A DNA stretch of 64,000 bases from Mycolicibacterium sp. HK-90 (GCF_030486405.1 NZ_CP129613.1:5394001-5458000), one strand, 5' to 3'; counted from the first letter of the stretch, positions 48,496-58,624 are shown. Translations and numbers: made by a program. The notes: generated by a model from the sequence alone, not told the origin.

Positions 48496-49608
48496 TTGCC
48501 CAGTCCCGTCGTCCTCGCCCCCATGGCCGGCGTGACCAACGTGGCGTTCCGCACCCTGTGCCGTGAGCTCGAGATCGCCCGCGCCGGCACCGTCAGCGGG
48601 CTGTATGTCTGTGAGATGGTCACCGCCCGGGCCCTGGTCGAGCGGCATCCGGTCACCATGCACATGACGACATTCGCGCCCGACGAGTCACCGCGATCGC
48701 TGCAGCTGTACACCGTGGACCCCGAGACCACGTACCTGGCGGCCAAGATGATCGCCGACGAGGGCATGGCCGACCACATCGACATGAACTTCGGCTGCCC
48801 GGTGCCCAAGGTCACCAAGCGCGGCGGCGGGTCGGCCCTGCCGTACAAGCGCCGGCTGTTCGGCCAGATCGTGGCCGCCGCGGTGCGCGGCGTCGCAGGC
48901 ACCGATATCCCGGTGACGGTGAAATTCCGGATCGGCATCGACGACGCCCACCACACCCATCTGGACGCCGGGCGGATCGCTGCCGAGGAGGGGGCGGCAG
49001 CCGTGGCGCTGCACGCCCGCACCGCCGCCCAGCGTTACTCCGGCACGGCCGACTGGGACCAGATCGCGGCGCTCAAAGCGCACGTCACCGGCATCCCGGT
49101 GCTCGGGAACGGCGACATCTTCGAGGCTGACGATGCCCTGGCCATGATGGCCTCAACCGGATGCGACGGCGTGGTGATCGGTCGCGGCTGCCTTGGGAGA
49201 CCGTGGCTGTTCGCCGAATTGTCGGCGGCGTTCACCGGACGCCCGCCCGCCACTCCGCCGACGCTGGGCGAGGTGGCCGACATCGTGCGCCGGCACGGCG
49301 AACTGCTCAGCGAGCACTTCGGCGAGGACAAGGGCATGCGGGACATCCGCAAGCACGTGGCGTGGTATCTGCACGGCTTCCCGGCCGGGGCCGATCTGCG
49401 ACGCGGGCTGGCGTTGGTCAAGACCCGCCGAGAACTCGACGAACTGCTCGCCCAACTCGACGGCGACGCCCCGTTCCCGCCCGCGGCGACGGGGCCGCGC
49501 GGCCGGCAGGGATCGGCCGCGTCGGTGTCGCTGCCCGAGGGCTGGCTCGACGATCCCGACGACTGCGCGGTGCCGGTCGGGGCCGATGTGATGCACTCCG
49601 GAGGCTGA
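48496..49608 (+). CDS. dus: tRNA-dihydrouridine synthase (Dus)
   Basis: A flavoenzyme that reduces uridine to dihydrouridine in tRNA D-loops. Visible motifs are SPVVLAPMAGVTNVAFRTLC, DHIDMNFGCPVPKVTKRGGG with the catalytic Cys in FGCP, VTVKFRIGID, and NGDIFEADDALAMMASTGCDG. The end (LVKTRRELDELL onward) is the helical tRNA-binding domain. The homologue is Rv0823c. The start is uncertain: the frame codes LRIGPFALPSPVV, as in homologues, but upstream of the TTG at 48496 no ATG, GTG or TTG occurs in-frame for over 100 bases; CTG at 48475 is an alternative. Confidence 0.9.
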   Translation: MPSPVVLAPMAGVTNVAFRTLCRELEIARAGTVSGLYVCEMVTARALVERHPVTMHMTTFAPDESPRSLQLYTVDPETTYLAAKMIADEGMADHIDMNFGCPVPKVTKRGGGSALPYKRRLFGQIVAAAVRGVAGTDIPVTVKFRIGIDDAHHTHLDAGRIAAEEGAAAVALHARTAAQRYSGTADWDQIAALKAHVTGIPVLGNGDIFEADDALAMMASTGCDGVVIGRGCLGRPWLFAELSAAFTGRPPATPPTLGEVADIVRRHGELLSEHFGEDKGMRDIRKHVAWYLHGFPAGADLRRGLALVKTRRELDELLAQLDGDAPFPPAATGPRGRQGSAASVSLPEGWLDDPDDCAVPVGADVMHSGG

Positions 49609-49841
49609 TCGCGGACGCGTCGAGATGACATCGAGACGACCCTGTCACCGGGATGGGTCTAGATCAGTCTCAGGATGTCTCAGTACGATGAGAACCTTGC
49701 CGCGGCCGGCTCAAGTGGCCGGCGCGGCGCACTGCTGCTAGAAGAGATGAGGAGAAATACCTCAGCAGCGCCAGTAGAACCGCGGAACGATGCGCACCGA
49801 CGCGCACGCGCAAGCTCGATGAGTCGGAGGCCGGTTAGGAC

Positions 49842-52187
49842 ATGAGTGACGGTGACAACGCCACTCCCGGCCGTCGGCGCCGCTCCCCGGGGGATTCGTC
49901 GGACAACCAATGGATTACCCGATCGCCGCAGCCTTTGCCAGGCGCCGCGCCGTGGGAACGCCAGGATCGACTGCCGCCGGACGAGTTCCCGGACGTTTCG
50001 GTTCCTGACGAGCCCACCGGAAGTCACGCCGACGGGGTAACTGTCGCCGATCTGATCGCCAAGGTCGCCGGGACCGGATTCACGCCGACTCGCCACCGGC
50101 TCGATGATGACGACGACGAGCCCGACTACGAAGCCGACGAGCCCGAAGCAGAATTCGAGCCGGAACCCGAACCGGCATACGTCGACGAACCACTTCCGGC
50201 GCCGGCGTACAGCCGCCCCGAGGTACCCGATCCGACCGACGTCATCGAGGCGGTCCGGATCGATCCCGAAGCCGAGGACTTCCCCGATGCGGAGATGTTC
50301 CCGGAGGAGTTCGGGGACACCTTCGACGAGCCGTTCGCGGAGTCCTTCCCTGAGCCCTTCGAGGAGCCCTTCCAGGAGCCCTTCGACGAGCCGGCGACCG
50401 ACCCCCGGCAGCAGCGCGACATCGACACCGACAACGCCAACACCGACGTGCTCCCGGCCCTGCCGGTCTACGAATACGACGTTCCTCAATCTCGGACATC
50501 CTGGCGCGCCGGCCGAGTGTCGCCGGACGAGCACGACACCGGCGAGCACGGCGAATGGACCGAGGGTGAGCCCGCGCCGGAGCGCAACCCTCGGGTGATG
50601 CTGGCCGGCCGCGCTGTCGCGGCGATGATGGCCGTCTTGGCCCTGGTGCTGACGGGCGGGGCCTGGCAGTGGCAGACGTCGAAGAACAACAGCCTGAACA
50701 AGGTGGCCGCGCTGGACCCCAATTCGCGCGACATCCTCGACCCCAACGCCCAGTTCGGTGACGAGAACTTCCTGATCGTCGGGACCGACAGCCGGTTCGG
50801 TGAGAACGGCGGTATGGGTGCCGGCGACACCGAAGATGCCGGCGGCGCCCGCTCGGACACCATCATGCTGGTGAACATCCCGGCCAACCGGGAACGCGTC
50901 GTCGCCGTGTCGTTCCCGCGCGATCTGTCGATCACCCCGATGGAGTGCGAGCCGTGGAACCCGGAGACGGCGTCCTACGGCCCGCTCTACGACGAGGAAA
51001 CCGAGACCTACGGGCCGGACACGGTGTACACCGAGACCAAGCTGAACTCGGCCTTCGCCTTCGGCGGCCCGAAGTGTCTGGTGAAGGTGATCCAGAAGCT
51101 GTCCGGCCTGTCCATCAACCGGTTCATGGCCGTCGATTTCGCCGGGTTCTCGAAGATGGTCGACGCGCTCGGCGGGATAGAGGTGTGCAGCACCACCCCG
51201 CTGGAGGACTACGAGCTCGGCACGGTCCTGCCCGTTGCCGGACGCCAGACCATCGACGGCCACACCGCCCTGAACTACGTGCGGGCCCGTCAGGTCACCA
51301 CCGAGTTCAACGGCGACTACGGCCGCATCAAACGTCAGCAGCTCTTCCTGTCGTCACTGCTGCGCACATTGATCTCGCGGGACACGTTCTTCTCGCTGAA
51401 CAAGCTGAACAACGTGGTCAACATGTTCATCAGCGACAGCTTCGTCGACAACATCCGGACCAAGGACCTCGTCGACCTCGGACAGTCGGTCCAGGGCGTC
51501 AACGCCGGCCGGATCACCTTCGTGACGGTGCCGACGGTCGGTTACGCCGACGACTACGGCAACGAGGTTCCCCGCACCGAGGACATGCGCGCCCTGTTCG
51601 ACGCGATCATCAGCGACGAACCCCTGCCCGGTGAGAAGAACCCGGACAACACCCCGGTGCCCGGCACCCCGGAATCGGCGACGTCGTCCGTGCAGGCCGC
51701 GGCGCCTTCAGAGACGCCGCAGTCGACGGCGGCGGCCCCCGAGCCCGCCCCGACAGACAGTGGCGAAACGGTCAGCGCCGTCACCACCGAACCTCAGCAG
51801 GTCACGGTGCAGGTGTCGAACTCGACAGGTCAGAGCGGCCTGGCCTCCACCGCGGCCACCGAGCTGCAGGGGCACGGGTTCAACGTCAACACCCCCGACG
51901 ACTACCCGAACACCCTGTCGGCAACCACGGTGTTCTTCTCCCCCGGCAACGAGGAGGCCGCCGCGACGGTGGCCAGCTCCTTCGCCAATCCGACCATCGA
52001 ACGCGTGACGGGTATGGGCGACGTCGTACAGGTGGTGCTGGGATCCGACTTCAACTCGGTCAGCCCACCCACGCCCAGCGGGTCGGAGGTGCAGGTGCAC
52101 GTGCTGAAGGGGACCAACAGCAGCACCCCGACGCACCTTCCGGAAGACCTGACCGTCACCAACGCCGCGGACACCACCTGCGAATAG
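49842..52187 (+). CDS. LytR-CpsA-Psr (LCP) family protein with LytR_C domain
   Basis: A 781-residue cell-wall ligase-type protein. The long N-terminal cytosolic part (1-250) is acidic, with EPEPEP stretches. One membrane helix (VAAMMAVLALVLTGGAW) lies near 260. The LCP domain follows: FLIVGTDSRFGENG, GARSDTIMLVNI, SFPRDLSI and NYVRARQV, containing the Arg/Asp residues that bind the polyprenyl pyrophosphate. A Thr/Ser-rich linker leads to a C-terminal LytR_C domain (VQVSNSTGQSGLAS). It joins arabinogalactan to peptidoglycan or a related polymer. Homologue: Rv0822c. Confidence 0.93.
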   Translation: MSDGDNATPGRRRRSPGDSSDNQWITRSPQPLPGAAPWERQDRLPPDEFPDVSVPDEPTGSHADGVTVADLIAKVAGTGFTPTRHRLDDDDDEPDYEADEPEAEFEPEPEPAYVDEPLPAPAYSRPEVPDPTDVIEAVRIDPEAEDFPDAEMFPEEFGDTFDEPFAESFPEPFEEPFQEPFDEPATDPRQQRDIDTDNANTDVLPALPVYEYDVPQSRTSWRAGRVSPDEHDTGEHGEWTEGEPAPERNPRVMLAGRAVAAMMAVLALVLTGGAWQWQTSKNNSLNKVAALDPNSRDILDPNAQFGDENFLIVGTDSRFGENGGMGAGDTEDAGGARSDTIMLVNIPANRERVVAVSFPRDLSITPMECEPWNPETASYGPLYDEETETYGPDTVYTETKLNSAFAFGGPKCLVKVIQKLSGLSINRFMAVDFAGFSKMVDALGGIEVCSTTPLEDYELGTVLPVAGRQTIDGHTALNYVRARQVTTEFNGDYGRIKRQQLFLSSLLRTLISRDTFFSLNKLNNVVNMFISDSFVDNIRTKDLVDLGQSVQGVNAGRITFVTVPTVGYADDYGNEVPRTEDMRALFDAIISDEPLPGEKNPDNTPVPGTPESATSSVQAAAPSETPQSTAAAPEPAPTDSGETVSAVTTEPQQVTVQVSNSTGQSGLASTAATELQGHGFNVNTPDDYPNTLSATTVFFSPGNEEAAATVASSFANPTIERVTGMGDVVQVVLGSDFNSVSPPTPSGSEVQVHVLKGTNSSTPTHLPEDLTVTNAADTTCE

Positions 52188-52209
52188 GCCGAAGCCCAGG
52201 CAGACGCCA

Positions 52210-52264
52210 TTCACCGTTCGTTCATCGTTGCATCGTGACTACACGGCCGGTTACCGCCTAATCT
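52210..52264 (+). promoter_or_regulatory. phoU promoter: RegX3-type repeats and leaderless -10 box
   Basis: TTCACC (52210-52215) and TTCATC (52221-52226) are direct repeats with an 11-bp period, as in RegX3/Pho boxes. TAATCT (52259-52264) fits a -10 box and ends six bases before the phoU ATG at 52271, indicating a leaderless message. Confidence 0.6.
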
Positions 52265-52270
52265 TGCAGC

Positions 52271-52936
52271 ATGCGTACCCAGTACCACGAGCAATTGCGT
52301 TCTTTGACGGATCAACTCGGCGAGATGTGCGAGTTGGCGGGTACCGCGATGGAGCGAGCCACCCAGGCGCTACTGCAGGCTGACCTGGCGTTGGCCGAAC
52401 AGGTCATCAGCGACCACGACCAGATGGCCACCCTGAGCGCCCAGGCCGAGGAGTCGGCATTCGTGCTTCTCGCCCTGCAGGCGCCGGTGGCCGGTGACCT
52501 TCGCTCGGTGGTGGGATCGATTCAAATCGTCGCCGATGTGGACCGCATGGGCGCGTTGGCGCTGCATGTGGCCAAGATCGCCCGCCGCCGCCATCCGCAG
52601 CACGCGCTGCCGGAGGAGGTCAACGGCTACTTCGCCGAGATGGGCCGGGTCGCCGTCGAGCTCGGTCATGCCGCACGTGAGGTGCTGCTGACCCAGGATC
52701 CGGAGAAGGCGGCCCGCATCCAGGAAGAAGACGATGCGATGGACGACCTGCATCGCCACCTGTTCTCGGTGCTGATGGACCGGGAGTGGAAGCACGGCGT
52801 GACCGCGGCCGTCGACGTGACGTTGTTGAGCCGCTTCTACGAGCGCTTCGCCGACCACGCCGTCGAGGTGGCCCGGCGGGTCATCTTCCAGGTCACCGGC
52901 TCCTATCCGGACGGCGAATCGGTCCCTTCGACGTAG
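52271..52936 (+). CDS. phoY2: Phosphate-signalling protein PhoU
   Basis: A 221-residue all-helical protein with two PhoU repeats. Each repeat has the metal-site type ExxxD pattern: [30 protein letters not shown] and [20 protein letters not shown]. It restrains the SenX3-RegX3 system when phosphate is plentiful, working with the Pst transporter. Homologue: Rv0821c (PhoY2). Transcription is predicted to start at the ATG. Its 3' end overlaps the convergent MarR gene by 44 bases. Confidence 0.94.
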   Translation: MRTQYHEQLRSLTDQLGEMCELAGTAMERATQALLQADLALAEQVISDHDQMATLSAQAEESAFVLLALQAPVAGDLRSVVGSIQIVADVDRMGALALHVAKIARRRHPQHALPEEVNGYFAEMGRVAVELGHAAREVLLTQDPEKAARIQEEDDAMDDLHRHLFSVLMDREWKHGVTAAVDVTLLSRFYERFADHAVEVARRVIFQVTGSYPDGESVPST

Positions 52937-53468
52937 CGGCTTCGGACGGGCCGGAGGGCGCCACCAGACGGACCCCGTCCTTGTGCGCCCTGGCCAGGTC
53001 CCCCAGCACCTTGACCAGCACCTGCAGGTCTGCGCTCGTGTAACGCAGCAGGAAGTCGCGGGTCCCGCGGTCCATCTCGTCGTGCAGTTTGCGGTGCACG
53101 CCGGCGACGAGTTGGCCGTCGGGGCTGAGCTCGAGCTCGATCTCCTTGCGGTTGCCCGGTACCGGCTTCCGGATCACCAGGTCCGCCTCGACCAGCCGCT
53201 GCACGTGTTTGGACACCGTGCCCTTGAGCCGGCCGGAGCGTGCCGCCAACCCGACCACACTGACCGGGCCCTCGGCGATCTCGGCCAGCAGGTGCAGCGA
53301 CGACGTCGGTAGCGTCCGCACCACGTGCCGCAGCCGTTCGGGGCATCCGTCCGCCATGAAATCGCGCTCGGCGTCACCTTCTCCGTCATTCCCGAGCCGG
53401 TCCCCCACCGTGGCCATCAACCCGTTGATCGCGTCGACCAGCTCGAGTTTGGTTTTCACGGAAACCAT
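52893..53468 (-). CDS. MarR-family regulator
   Basis: A 191-residue winged-helix protein. The helix-turn-helix and wing read [40 protein letters not shown] and [14 protein letters not shown], at about residues 67-120. The C-terminal tail is Arg/Pro-rich and disordered. It is divergent from a zinc-dehydrogenase-fold gene with GTTTC-AATA-GAAAC between them. Control of that oxidoreductase is likely; a ligand is unknown. It overlaps phoU tail to tail by 44 bases. Confidence 0.87.
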   Translation of the reverse strand: MVSVKTKLELVDAINGLMATVGDRLGNDGEGDAERDFMADGCPERLRHVVRTLPTSSLHLLAEIAEGPVSVVGLAARSGRLKGTVSKHVQRLVEADLVIRKPVPGNRKEIELELSPDGQLVAGVHRKLHDEMDRGTRDFLLRYTSADLQVLVKVLGDLARAHKDGVRLVAPSGPSEAATSKGPIRRPDRSR

Positions 53469-53498
53469 CTTGCCACTTGCTGCAGGCGTCAGTAGATT

Positions 53499-53512
53499 GT
53501 TTCAATAGAAAC
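53499..53512. promoter_or_regulatory. MarR operator in the divergent promoter
   Basis: GTTTCAATAGAAAC is a palindrome with 5-bp arms around AATA. A further GAAACC lies on each side, so the region may hold two dimer sites. TAGATT (53493-53498), a -10 box for the oxidoreductase, abuts it. Confidence 0.55.
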
Positions 53513-53539
53513 CATATCTATGGAAACCAAAGGAGGCTC

Positions 53540-54514
53540 ATGAAGGCCGCACTCGTCACCGAATGGGGCCGACACCCCATCCACACCGATGTGCCCGAAC
53601 CCGAGCCGCGGGCAGGCGCCGAGGTGGCCGAGGTCGAGGCGTCGGCCCTGACCAATCTCACCCGGGCCCTGGTTTCGGGAAAGCACTACGCCAGCAAGGA
53701 GATTGCGCTACCGGCCATCCCCGGTGTCGACGGTGTCGTCCGGCTGGCCGACGGCCGTCGTATCTACACCGGCGCGCTCGGATACTCCGGGATGATGGCT
53801 CAGCGCGCGCTGGTCGACCCGGCGGGCGGCGTCGACATCCCCGAGCAGCTGGACTCGGTGACCGCGGCCGCCCTGCCCAACCCGGGCATTTCGGCCTGGA
53901 CGGCCCTGTCGCACGCCGCCGGGGTCGAGCCCGGCCAACACGTCCTGGTCCTGGGTGCCACCGGCGTGACCGGTTCGATGGCAGTGCAATTGGCCACCAC
54001 CCTGTTCGGCGCCGGGTCGGTGGTGGCCGCCGGCCGCAACACCGAACGGCTGGCCTGGCTACGCTCGGCCGGCGCCGACGCCACAATCGCCCTGGGCGAG
54101 GGGGAACTCGGTACCCAGGTCGCCGAGATGCACGCCCGGCGCCCGTTCGACGCAGTCCTCGACTACTTGTGGGGAGAGCCCGCCGCCGAGGTGCTCACCG
54201 CCCTGGCGGCGAGTCATCCGGCCGCGCACCACCACCCGACGCGGTTCGTCCAGATCGGATCGATGGCCGGCCCGACACTGCCGCTCGACGCCGGCGTGCT
54301 GCGCAGCACCGGGATCACCCTGAGCGGGGTCGGCATCGGCTCCGTGCCGCCGGAGGTGCTGGCGCGAGCCCGCACCGAGGCACTGCCGACGTTGTTCGCG
54401 ATGGTCGCCGACGGCAGGCTCGAATTGCGCACTCAGGCACGACCACTGACCGACGTCGCCGAGGTCTGGGATGCCGGGGAGCCGTCGGGAACCCGCGTGG
54501 TGCTCACACCCTGA
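53540..54514 (+). CDS. Quinone-oxidoreductase-like zinc-binding dehydrogenase family protein
   Basis: A 324-residue medium-chain dehydrogenase/reductase. The N-terminal GroES-like domain begins MKAALVTEWGRHPIHTDVPE and the Rossmann motif is VLGATGVTGSMAVQLA near residues 140-155, followed by AGRNTERLAWLRSAGADATI. No structural zinc cysteines are seen, so it is of the QOR type, reducing quinones or enones with NADPH. It starts after AGGAGG. The MarR regulator and operator lie directly upstream, suggesting redox or xenobiotic control. Confidence 0.87.
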   Translation: MKAALVTEWGRHPIHTDVPEPEPRAGAEVAEVEASALTNLTRALVSGKHYASKEIALPAIPGVDGVVRLADGRRIYTGALGYSGMMAQRALVDPAGGVDIPEQLDSVTAAALPNPGISAWTALSHAAGVEPGQHVLVLGATGVTGSMAVQLATTLFGAGSVVAAGRNTERLAWLRSAGADATIALGEGELGTQVAEMHARRPFDAVLDYLWGEPAAEVLTALAASHPAAHHHPTRFVQIGSMAGPTLPLDAGVLRSTGITLSGVGIGSVPPEVLARARTEALPTLFAMVADGRLELRTQARPLTDVAEVWDAGEPSGTRVVLTP

Positions 54515-54519
54515 TCCCT

Positions 54520-54581
54520 CGCGAGCAGACGTGAAATCGCACGTTTTCGAATCAGATAGTGCGAGTCTGCGTCTGCTCGCG
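54520..54581. repeat. Palindromic intergenic element
   Basis: CGCGAGCAGACG (54520-54531) and CGTCTGCTCGCG (54570-54581) pair perfectly, and an inner TCGCAC/GTGCGA pair lies within the 38-base loop. It lies between convergent genes. I believe similar GAGCAGACG palindromes occur at many intergenic sites in mycobacteria, but cannot verify this here. It may act as a terminator or be a small repeat element. Confidence 0.6.
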
Positions 54582-54602
54582 GGAGAAAATGCGGGAGGAG
54601 AC

Positions 54603-55379
54603 TCAGCCGAAGCGGCCGGAGATGTAGTCCTCGGTGGCTTTCTGAGTCGGGTTGGAGAAGATCTTCTCGGTGTCGTCGATCTCGATCAGCTTGCCGGGCT
54701 TGCCGGTGGCCTCGAGGTTGAAGAACGCGGTCTGATCGCTCACCCGGGCGGCCTGCTGCATGTTGTGCGTAACGATGACGATCGTGAAATCCTGCTTGAG
54801 CGTGGAGATCAGATCCTCGATCGCCAACGTGGAGATGGGGTCCAGCGCCGAGCAGGGCTCGTCCATCAGCAGCACGTCGGGCTGCACCGCGATGGCGCGG
54901 GCGATGCACAACCGCTGCTGCTGACCACCCGAGAGGCCGCCGCCGGGCTTGTCCAGGCGGTCCTTGACCTCGTTCCACAGGTTGGCACCGCGCAGCGAGC
55001 GCTCGGCCACCTCGTCGAGGGTCTTCTTGTTGCGCACGCCCTGCAGCTTCAGGCCGGCCACCACGTTGTCTCGAATCGACATGGTGGGGAACGGATTCGG
55101 GCGCTGGAACACCATGCCGATGGTCTTGCGCACGCCTACCGGGTCCACCCCGGCGCCGTAGATGTCTTCACCGTCGAGCAGCACCGAGCCCTCGACGCGG
55201 GCACCGGGGATCACCTCGTGCATGCGGTTCAGCGTGCGCAGCACCGTCGACTTGCCGCAGCCCGACGGGCCGATGAAGGCCATCACGCTGCGCGGCTGCA
55301 CCGACAGCGAAACCTCGGCGACCGCGTGGAAAGCGCCGTAGTAGATGTTGACGTCTTTGAGATCCAGCCGCTTGGCCAT
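54603..55379 (-). CDS. pstB: Phosphate ABC transporter ATP-binding protein PstB
   Basis: A 258-residue ABC ATPase. Walker A is GPSGCGKST near residues 38-46, the signature is [14 protein letters not shown] and Walker B is [13 protein letters not shown]. It powers high-affinity phosphate import with PstA and PstC in the membrane. M. tuberculosis Rv0820 (phoT) is the homologue. It is the last gene of pstS-pstC-pstA-pstB and follows pstA by nine bases. Unlike in M. tuberculosis, a full set of transporter genes is present at this locus. Confidence 0.96.
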   Translation of the reverse strand: MAKRLDLKDVNIYYGAFHAVAEVSLSVQPRSVMAFIGPSGCGKSTVLRTLNRMHEVIPGARVEGSVLLDGEDIYGAGVDPVGVRKTIGMVFQRPNPFPTMSIRDNVVAGLKLQGVRNKKTLDEVAERSLRGANLWNEVKDRLDKPGGGLSGGQQQRLCIARAIAVQPDVLLMDEPCSALDPISTLAIEDLISTLKQDFTIVIVTHNMQQAARVSDQTAFFNLEATGKPGKLIEIDDTEKIFSNPTQKATEDYISGRFG

Positions 55380-55388
55380 GGATGGCTC

Positions 55389-56303
55389 CTAAACCTTCTT
55401 GGGGGAAAAGAGTTTGGCGACCGCGCGAGCGCCGATGTTGAGCACGGCGATCAGCAGGATCAGCGTGAGCGCCGCACCCCACAGTCGATCGGTGGGCACC
55501 GGGTTGGCGCCGGCCCCGGCCGAGATCTGGTCGTACATCATGCCCGGCAGCGATCCCATGAATCCGCTGAACATGTCGAAGTTCATCGCCTGGGCGTAAC
55601 CCACCAGGATCAGCAGCGGCGCGGTCTCGCCCATCACGCGGGCCAGCGCCAGCATGATGCCGGTGACGATGCCCGACAGTGCCGTCGGGATAACGATCCG
55701 CACGATCGTCTTCCACTTCGGCACGCCGAGCGCGTAACTGGCCTCCCGCAGATCCATCGGCACGATCCGCAGCATCTCCTCGGTGGCTCGCACGATCACC
55801 GGAATCATCAGCAGCACCAACGACAGTGACACCGCGAACCCGGACCGGCCGAAACCGAATGTGGCCACCCACAACGCGTAGATGAACAGCGCGGCGACGA
55901 TCGAGGGCACACCGGTGAGGATGTCGACCATGAACGTGGTGATCTTGCCCAACCGGGTGCCACCGCCGTACTCGACCAGGTACACGCCCACCATCACACC
56001 GATCGGGATGGAGATCAGCGAGCACACCAGGCCCTGCAGCAGGGTGCCGATGAGCGCGTGATAGACGCCGCCGCCGGCGGTGAACGTGGTCATGCCGGCC
56101 TGAGAGTTGGTGAACCACGTGGGCGAGCTCAATGCGGCCATGCCCCGGGTGATCACCGAGTACAGCACCCACACCAACGGAACCAGCGCGACCAGCAGAG
56201 AAAGGGTCACCAGCACCGTGGCGAGGTGGTTGGTCAGCTTGCGGCGCAGGCTGACCCCTTGGAACGCAGCGACTTTGACCGGCCGCTCGAGAGTGGAGGT
56301 CAT
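55389..56303 (-). CDS. pstA: Phosphate ABC transporter permease PstA
   Basis: A 304-residue permease with about six membrane helices. The EAA loop that contacts PstB is [22 protein letters not shown] around residues 190-210. The start at 56303 follows AAAGGGACGAGC and overlaps the pstC stop by four bases (ATGA), indicating coupled translation. A longer open frame exists upstream but lies inside pstC. Works with PstC in the phosphate channel. Confidence 0.95.
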   Translation of the reverse strand: MTSTLERPVKVAAFQGVSLRRKLTNHLATVLVTLSLLVALVPLVWVLYSVITRGMAALSSPTWFTNSQAGMTTFTAGGGVYHALIGTLLQGLVCSLISIPIGVMVGVYLVEYGGGTRLGKITTFMVDILTGVPSIVAALFIYALWVATFGFGRSGFAVSLSLVLLMIPVIVRATEEMLRIVPMDLREASYALGVPKWKTIVRIVIPTALSGIVTGIMLALARVMGETAPLLILVGYAQAMNFDMFSGFMGSLPGMMYDQISAGAGANPVPTDRLWGAALTLILLIAVLNIGARAVAKLFSPKKV

Positions 56304-57355
56304 GCTCGTCCCTTTCCGGCCACCGCGGCGCGAGCCAGCGAGTTCACCACGAAGGTGAGGATGAACAGCACCAAGCCTGCGGCAATGTAGGCGCCTGCCT
56401 TGTACTGGTCGTTGAATTCGCTTGCGGTGGCAGCGATCTTGCTGGCGAAGGTGTAACCACCGTCGAACAGCGACCAACTGAACGCGGTCTGCGTGCCGCG
56501 CAGAATGATCAGGAGCGCGATGGTCTCACCGAGCGCGCGGCCCAGGCCCAGCATGGCGCCGCTGATGTAGCCGGACAGACCGAACGGCAGCACCGTGGTG
56601 CGCACGACTTCCCAGCGGGTGGCACCGAGGGCCAATGCGGCCTCGATCTGTCCGCGCGGGGTCTGGGTGAACACCTCGCGGGTCACCGCCGTGATGATCG
56701 GCAGGATCATCACCGCCAACACGATGCCTGCGGTGAAGATGGTGCCGCCACCGGCCACCGAGGCGTTACCGGTCTTGAACAGGAACAGCCAGTCCAAGTT
56801 CGTATTCAGCCATACCGCAACGGGTTTGATCACCGGGGCCAGCACGTACAGGCCCCAGACGCCGTACACGATCGACGGCACCGCGGCCAGCAGGTCCACC
56901 AGGTACGCCAGCGGGCCGGCCAGTCGGCGCGAGGCGTACTGGGTCAGGTAGATCGCGATGCCCAGCGCCACCGGCATCGCCAGGACCAAGGCGAACACCG
57001 AGACGAACACCGTCACCTGCAGCAGGTCGAGGATGCCGAAGTGCATCGCCGAGGTGTCGGTGGTGATCCAGTTGCCGCCATAGAGGAAGAAGTTCTCCTC
57101 GTTGCGGGTCAGCGCCGGAACCGCGCGCCAGAGCAGGAACACCCCGATCGCCGCGATGAGCGCGACGATCAGGATGCCCGAACCTTCGGCCAGCCAGCGG
57201 AAAATTCGGTCGCCGAGGCGAACCTTGGCCCCCTTGGACGGATCGGTCGAGATGGGTTCCGGTTCGGGGAACGGGGAGGCGAGCGTCTCCCCAGACCCCG
57301 AATCAGTTGGATTCGGCGTTGTCACAGTTGTCCCGTCGGGGCCTCTGGTGGTCAT
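56300..57355 (-). CDS. pstC: Phosphate ABC transporter permease PstC
   Basis: A 351-residue permease with a cytosolic N-terminal extension of about 45 residues, then six membrane helices. The EAA loop reads [20 protein letters not shown] around residues 235-255. Coupled by four bases to pstA. Together with PstA it forms the membrane channel that accepts phosphate from PstS. The gap to pstS is 53 bases with no terminator, so all four genes form one operon. Confidence 0.95.
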   Translation of the reverse strand: MTTRGPDGTTVTTPNPTDSGSGETLASPFPEPEPISTDPSKGAKVRLGDRIFRWLAEGSGILIVALIAAIGVFLLWRAVPALTRNEENFFLYGGNWITTDTSAMHFGILDLLQVTVFVSVFALVLAMPVALGIAIYLTQYASRRLAGPLAYLVDLLAAVPSIVYGVWGLYVLAPVIKPVAVWLNTNLDWLFLFKTGNASVAGGGTIFTAGIVLAVMILPIITAVTREVFTQTPRGQIEAALALGATRWEVVRTTVLPFGLSGYISGAMLGLGRALGETIALLIILRGTQTAFSWSLFDGGYTFASKIAATASEFNDQYKAGAYIAAGLVLFILTFVVNSLARAAVAGKGRA

Positions 57356-57408
57356 GTAGTCGAATACCCATCCTCGCCCAAATTCGTCCTCTTACGCCAG
57401 CCGAGCAA

Positions 57409-58548
57409 CTACGCGATCGCCTCGACCGAGGTCAGCAGGCGCTGCTTGAACTCGTCGGGGAGTGCGATGTATCCGGCCTGCGACAGGCTGGCCTGGCCCT
57501 GGTTGGCGGCCACGGTCAGGAAGGACTTGACGGCCGAGGCGGTGTCGGCGTCATAACCCTTGGAGCAAACAATCTCGTAGGTGGCCAGCACCAGCGGGTA
57601 GACCCCGGCCTCCTTCGAGGCGTACAGCGCGTTCAGGTCCAGCACCAGGTCGTTGCCCTCGCCCTTGACCTTGGCTGCGCCGACGGCCTTGGTGGTCGAC
57701 TGGTCGTCGAGCGGCACCGCACCGGCGCCGCTGTCGATCTGGGCGTACGGCAGGCCGGCCGCGGCGGCCGGGCTCTTCTCGACGTAGCCGATCGAGCCGG
57801 GGGTGGCCTGCACGGCCTGCACCACACCGGAGGACTTCTGGGCGCCCTCGCCGGCGCCACCGTTGAACTCCTTGCCGTCACCCTTGGTCCACGCCTGCGG
57901 CGCGGCGGCGGCCAGGTACTTCTGGAAGTTGTCGGTGGTGCCCGAGGAGTCCGAGCGGTAGATCGGCTTGATGTCGATGTCGGGCAGCGTGGCGCCGGCG
58001 TTCAGCGCGGCCACGGCCGGGTCGTTCCACTTGGTGATCTGGCCCTGGAAGATCTTGGCCAGCACTTCCGGGCTCACCACGAGCTTGTCGACGCCCTCGA
58101 CGTTGTAGGCCAGCGCGACCGGACCGAACACCAGCGGCAGGTTCCAGGCCTCGTTGCCGCCGCAACGCTCGGCGGCCTTGGCCACCTGGTCGTCCTTGAG
58201 CGGCGAGTCGGAGCCGGCGAAATCGACCTGCTTGGCGATGAACTGATCCACACCCGCGCCCGAACCGGTCGGGTTGTAGGCCAGGGTCTTGCCGGAGCAC
58301 ACCTGGCCCCACACCTTGTTGAACTCCGCAATGGCGTTCTGCTGAGCCGTCGAGCCCTCTGCGGTCACCGAGCTCTTGCCGGCGCAGTCGGCCGACGAGG
58401 CCGCGCCGGCGTCCGAGGCAGGCGAGCTGGTGCCGGCGGCGTTGTTGTCGCTGCCGCAGGCGGTCAGGGTGAGTGCTGCGATCGCCGTAGCGGACAGGGC
58501 GACGCCGAAAGGCTTGCCAACACTCTTGCCAATGCTGAGGAGCTTCAC
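57409..58548 (-). CDS. pstS: Phosphate-binding lipoprotein PstS
   Basis: A 379-residue precursor with lipobox LTAC near residues 30-33 and a periplasmic-binding fold. Phosphate contacts are recognisable as AEGSTAQQNAI, GSGAGVDQFI, DFAGSDSPLKDD and YRSDSSGTTDNFQKYL. It is anchored outside the membrane and delivers phosphate to PstCA. The start is probably GTG at 58548, preceded by GTGGGA; a GTG three codons earlier is possible. GTGAAY/GTTCA repeats 77-110 bases upstream suggest RegX3 control. Confidence 0.95.
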   Translation of the reverse strand: MKLLSIGKSVGKPFGVALSATAIAALTLTACGSDNNAAGTSSPASDAGAASSADCAGKSSVTAEGSTAQQNAIAEFNKVWGQVCSGKTLAYNPTGSGAGVDQFIAKQVDFAGSDSPLKDDQVAKAAERCGGNEAWNLPLVFGPVALAYNVEGVDKLVVSPEVLAKIFQGQITKWNDPAVAALNAGATLPDIDIKPIYRSDSSGTTDNFQKYLAAAAPQAWTKGDGKEFNGGAGEGAQKSSGVVQAVQATPGSIGYVEKSPAAAAGLPYAQIDSGAGAVPLDDQSTTKAVGAAKVKGEGNDLVLDLNALYASKEAGVYPLVLATYEIVCSKGYDADTASAVKSFLTVAANQGQASLSQAGYIALPDEFKQRLLTSVEAIA

Positions 58549-58624
58549 TTGTCCCACTTTCAGTTGACGGCTTCGAACTCTCCGGCAACGTATTCGGCCG
58601 CAGTGGACGGCTCGCGGACAGCAG

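Noticed and set aside
48876..49100. Possible second start for dus further inside the gene
   Set aside because: It would remove the flavin-binding N-terminal strands conserved in all Dus enzymes.
49609..49841. A possible riboswitch or structured leader before the LCP gene
   Set aside because: The gap has short self-complementary pieces such as TGAGG and CCTCA, but none of the known conserved riboswitch cores that I can recognise, so no feature was called.
54471..55829. A 452-codon open frame opposite pstB and pstA
   Set aside because: pstB and pstA are unmistakable on the other strand; this frame has no motif.
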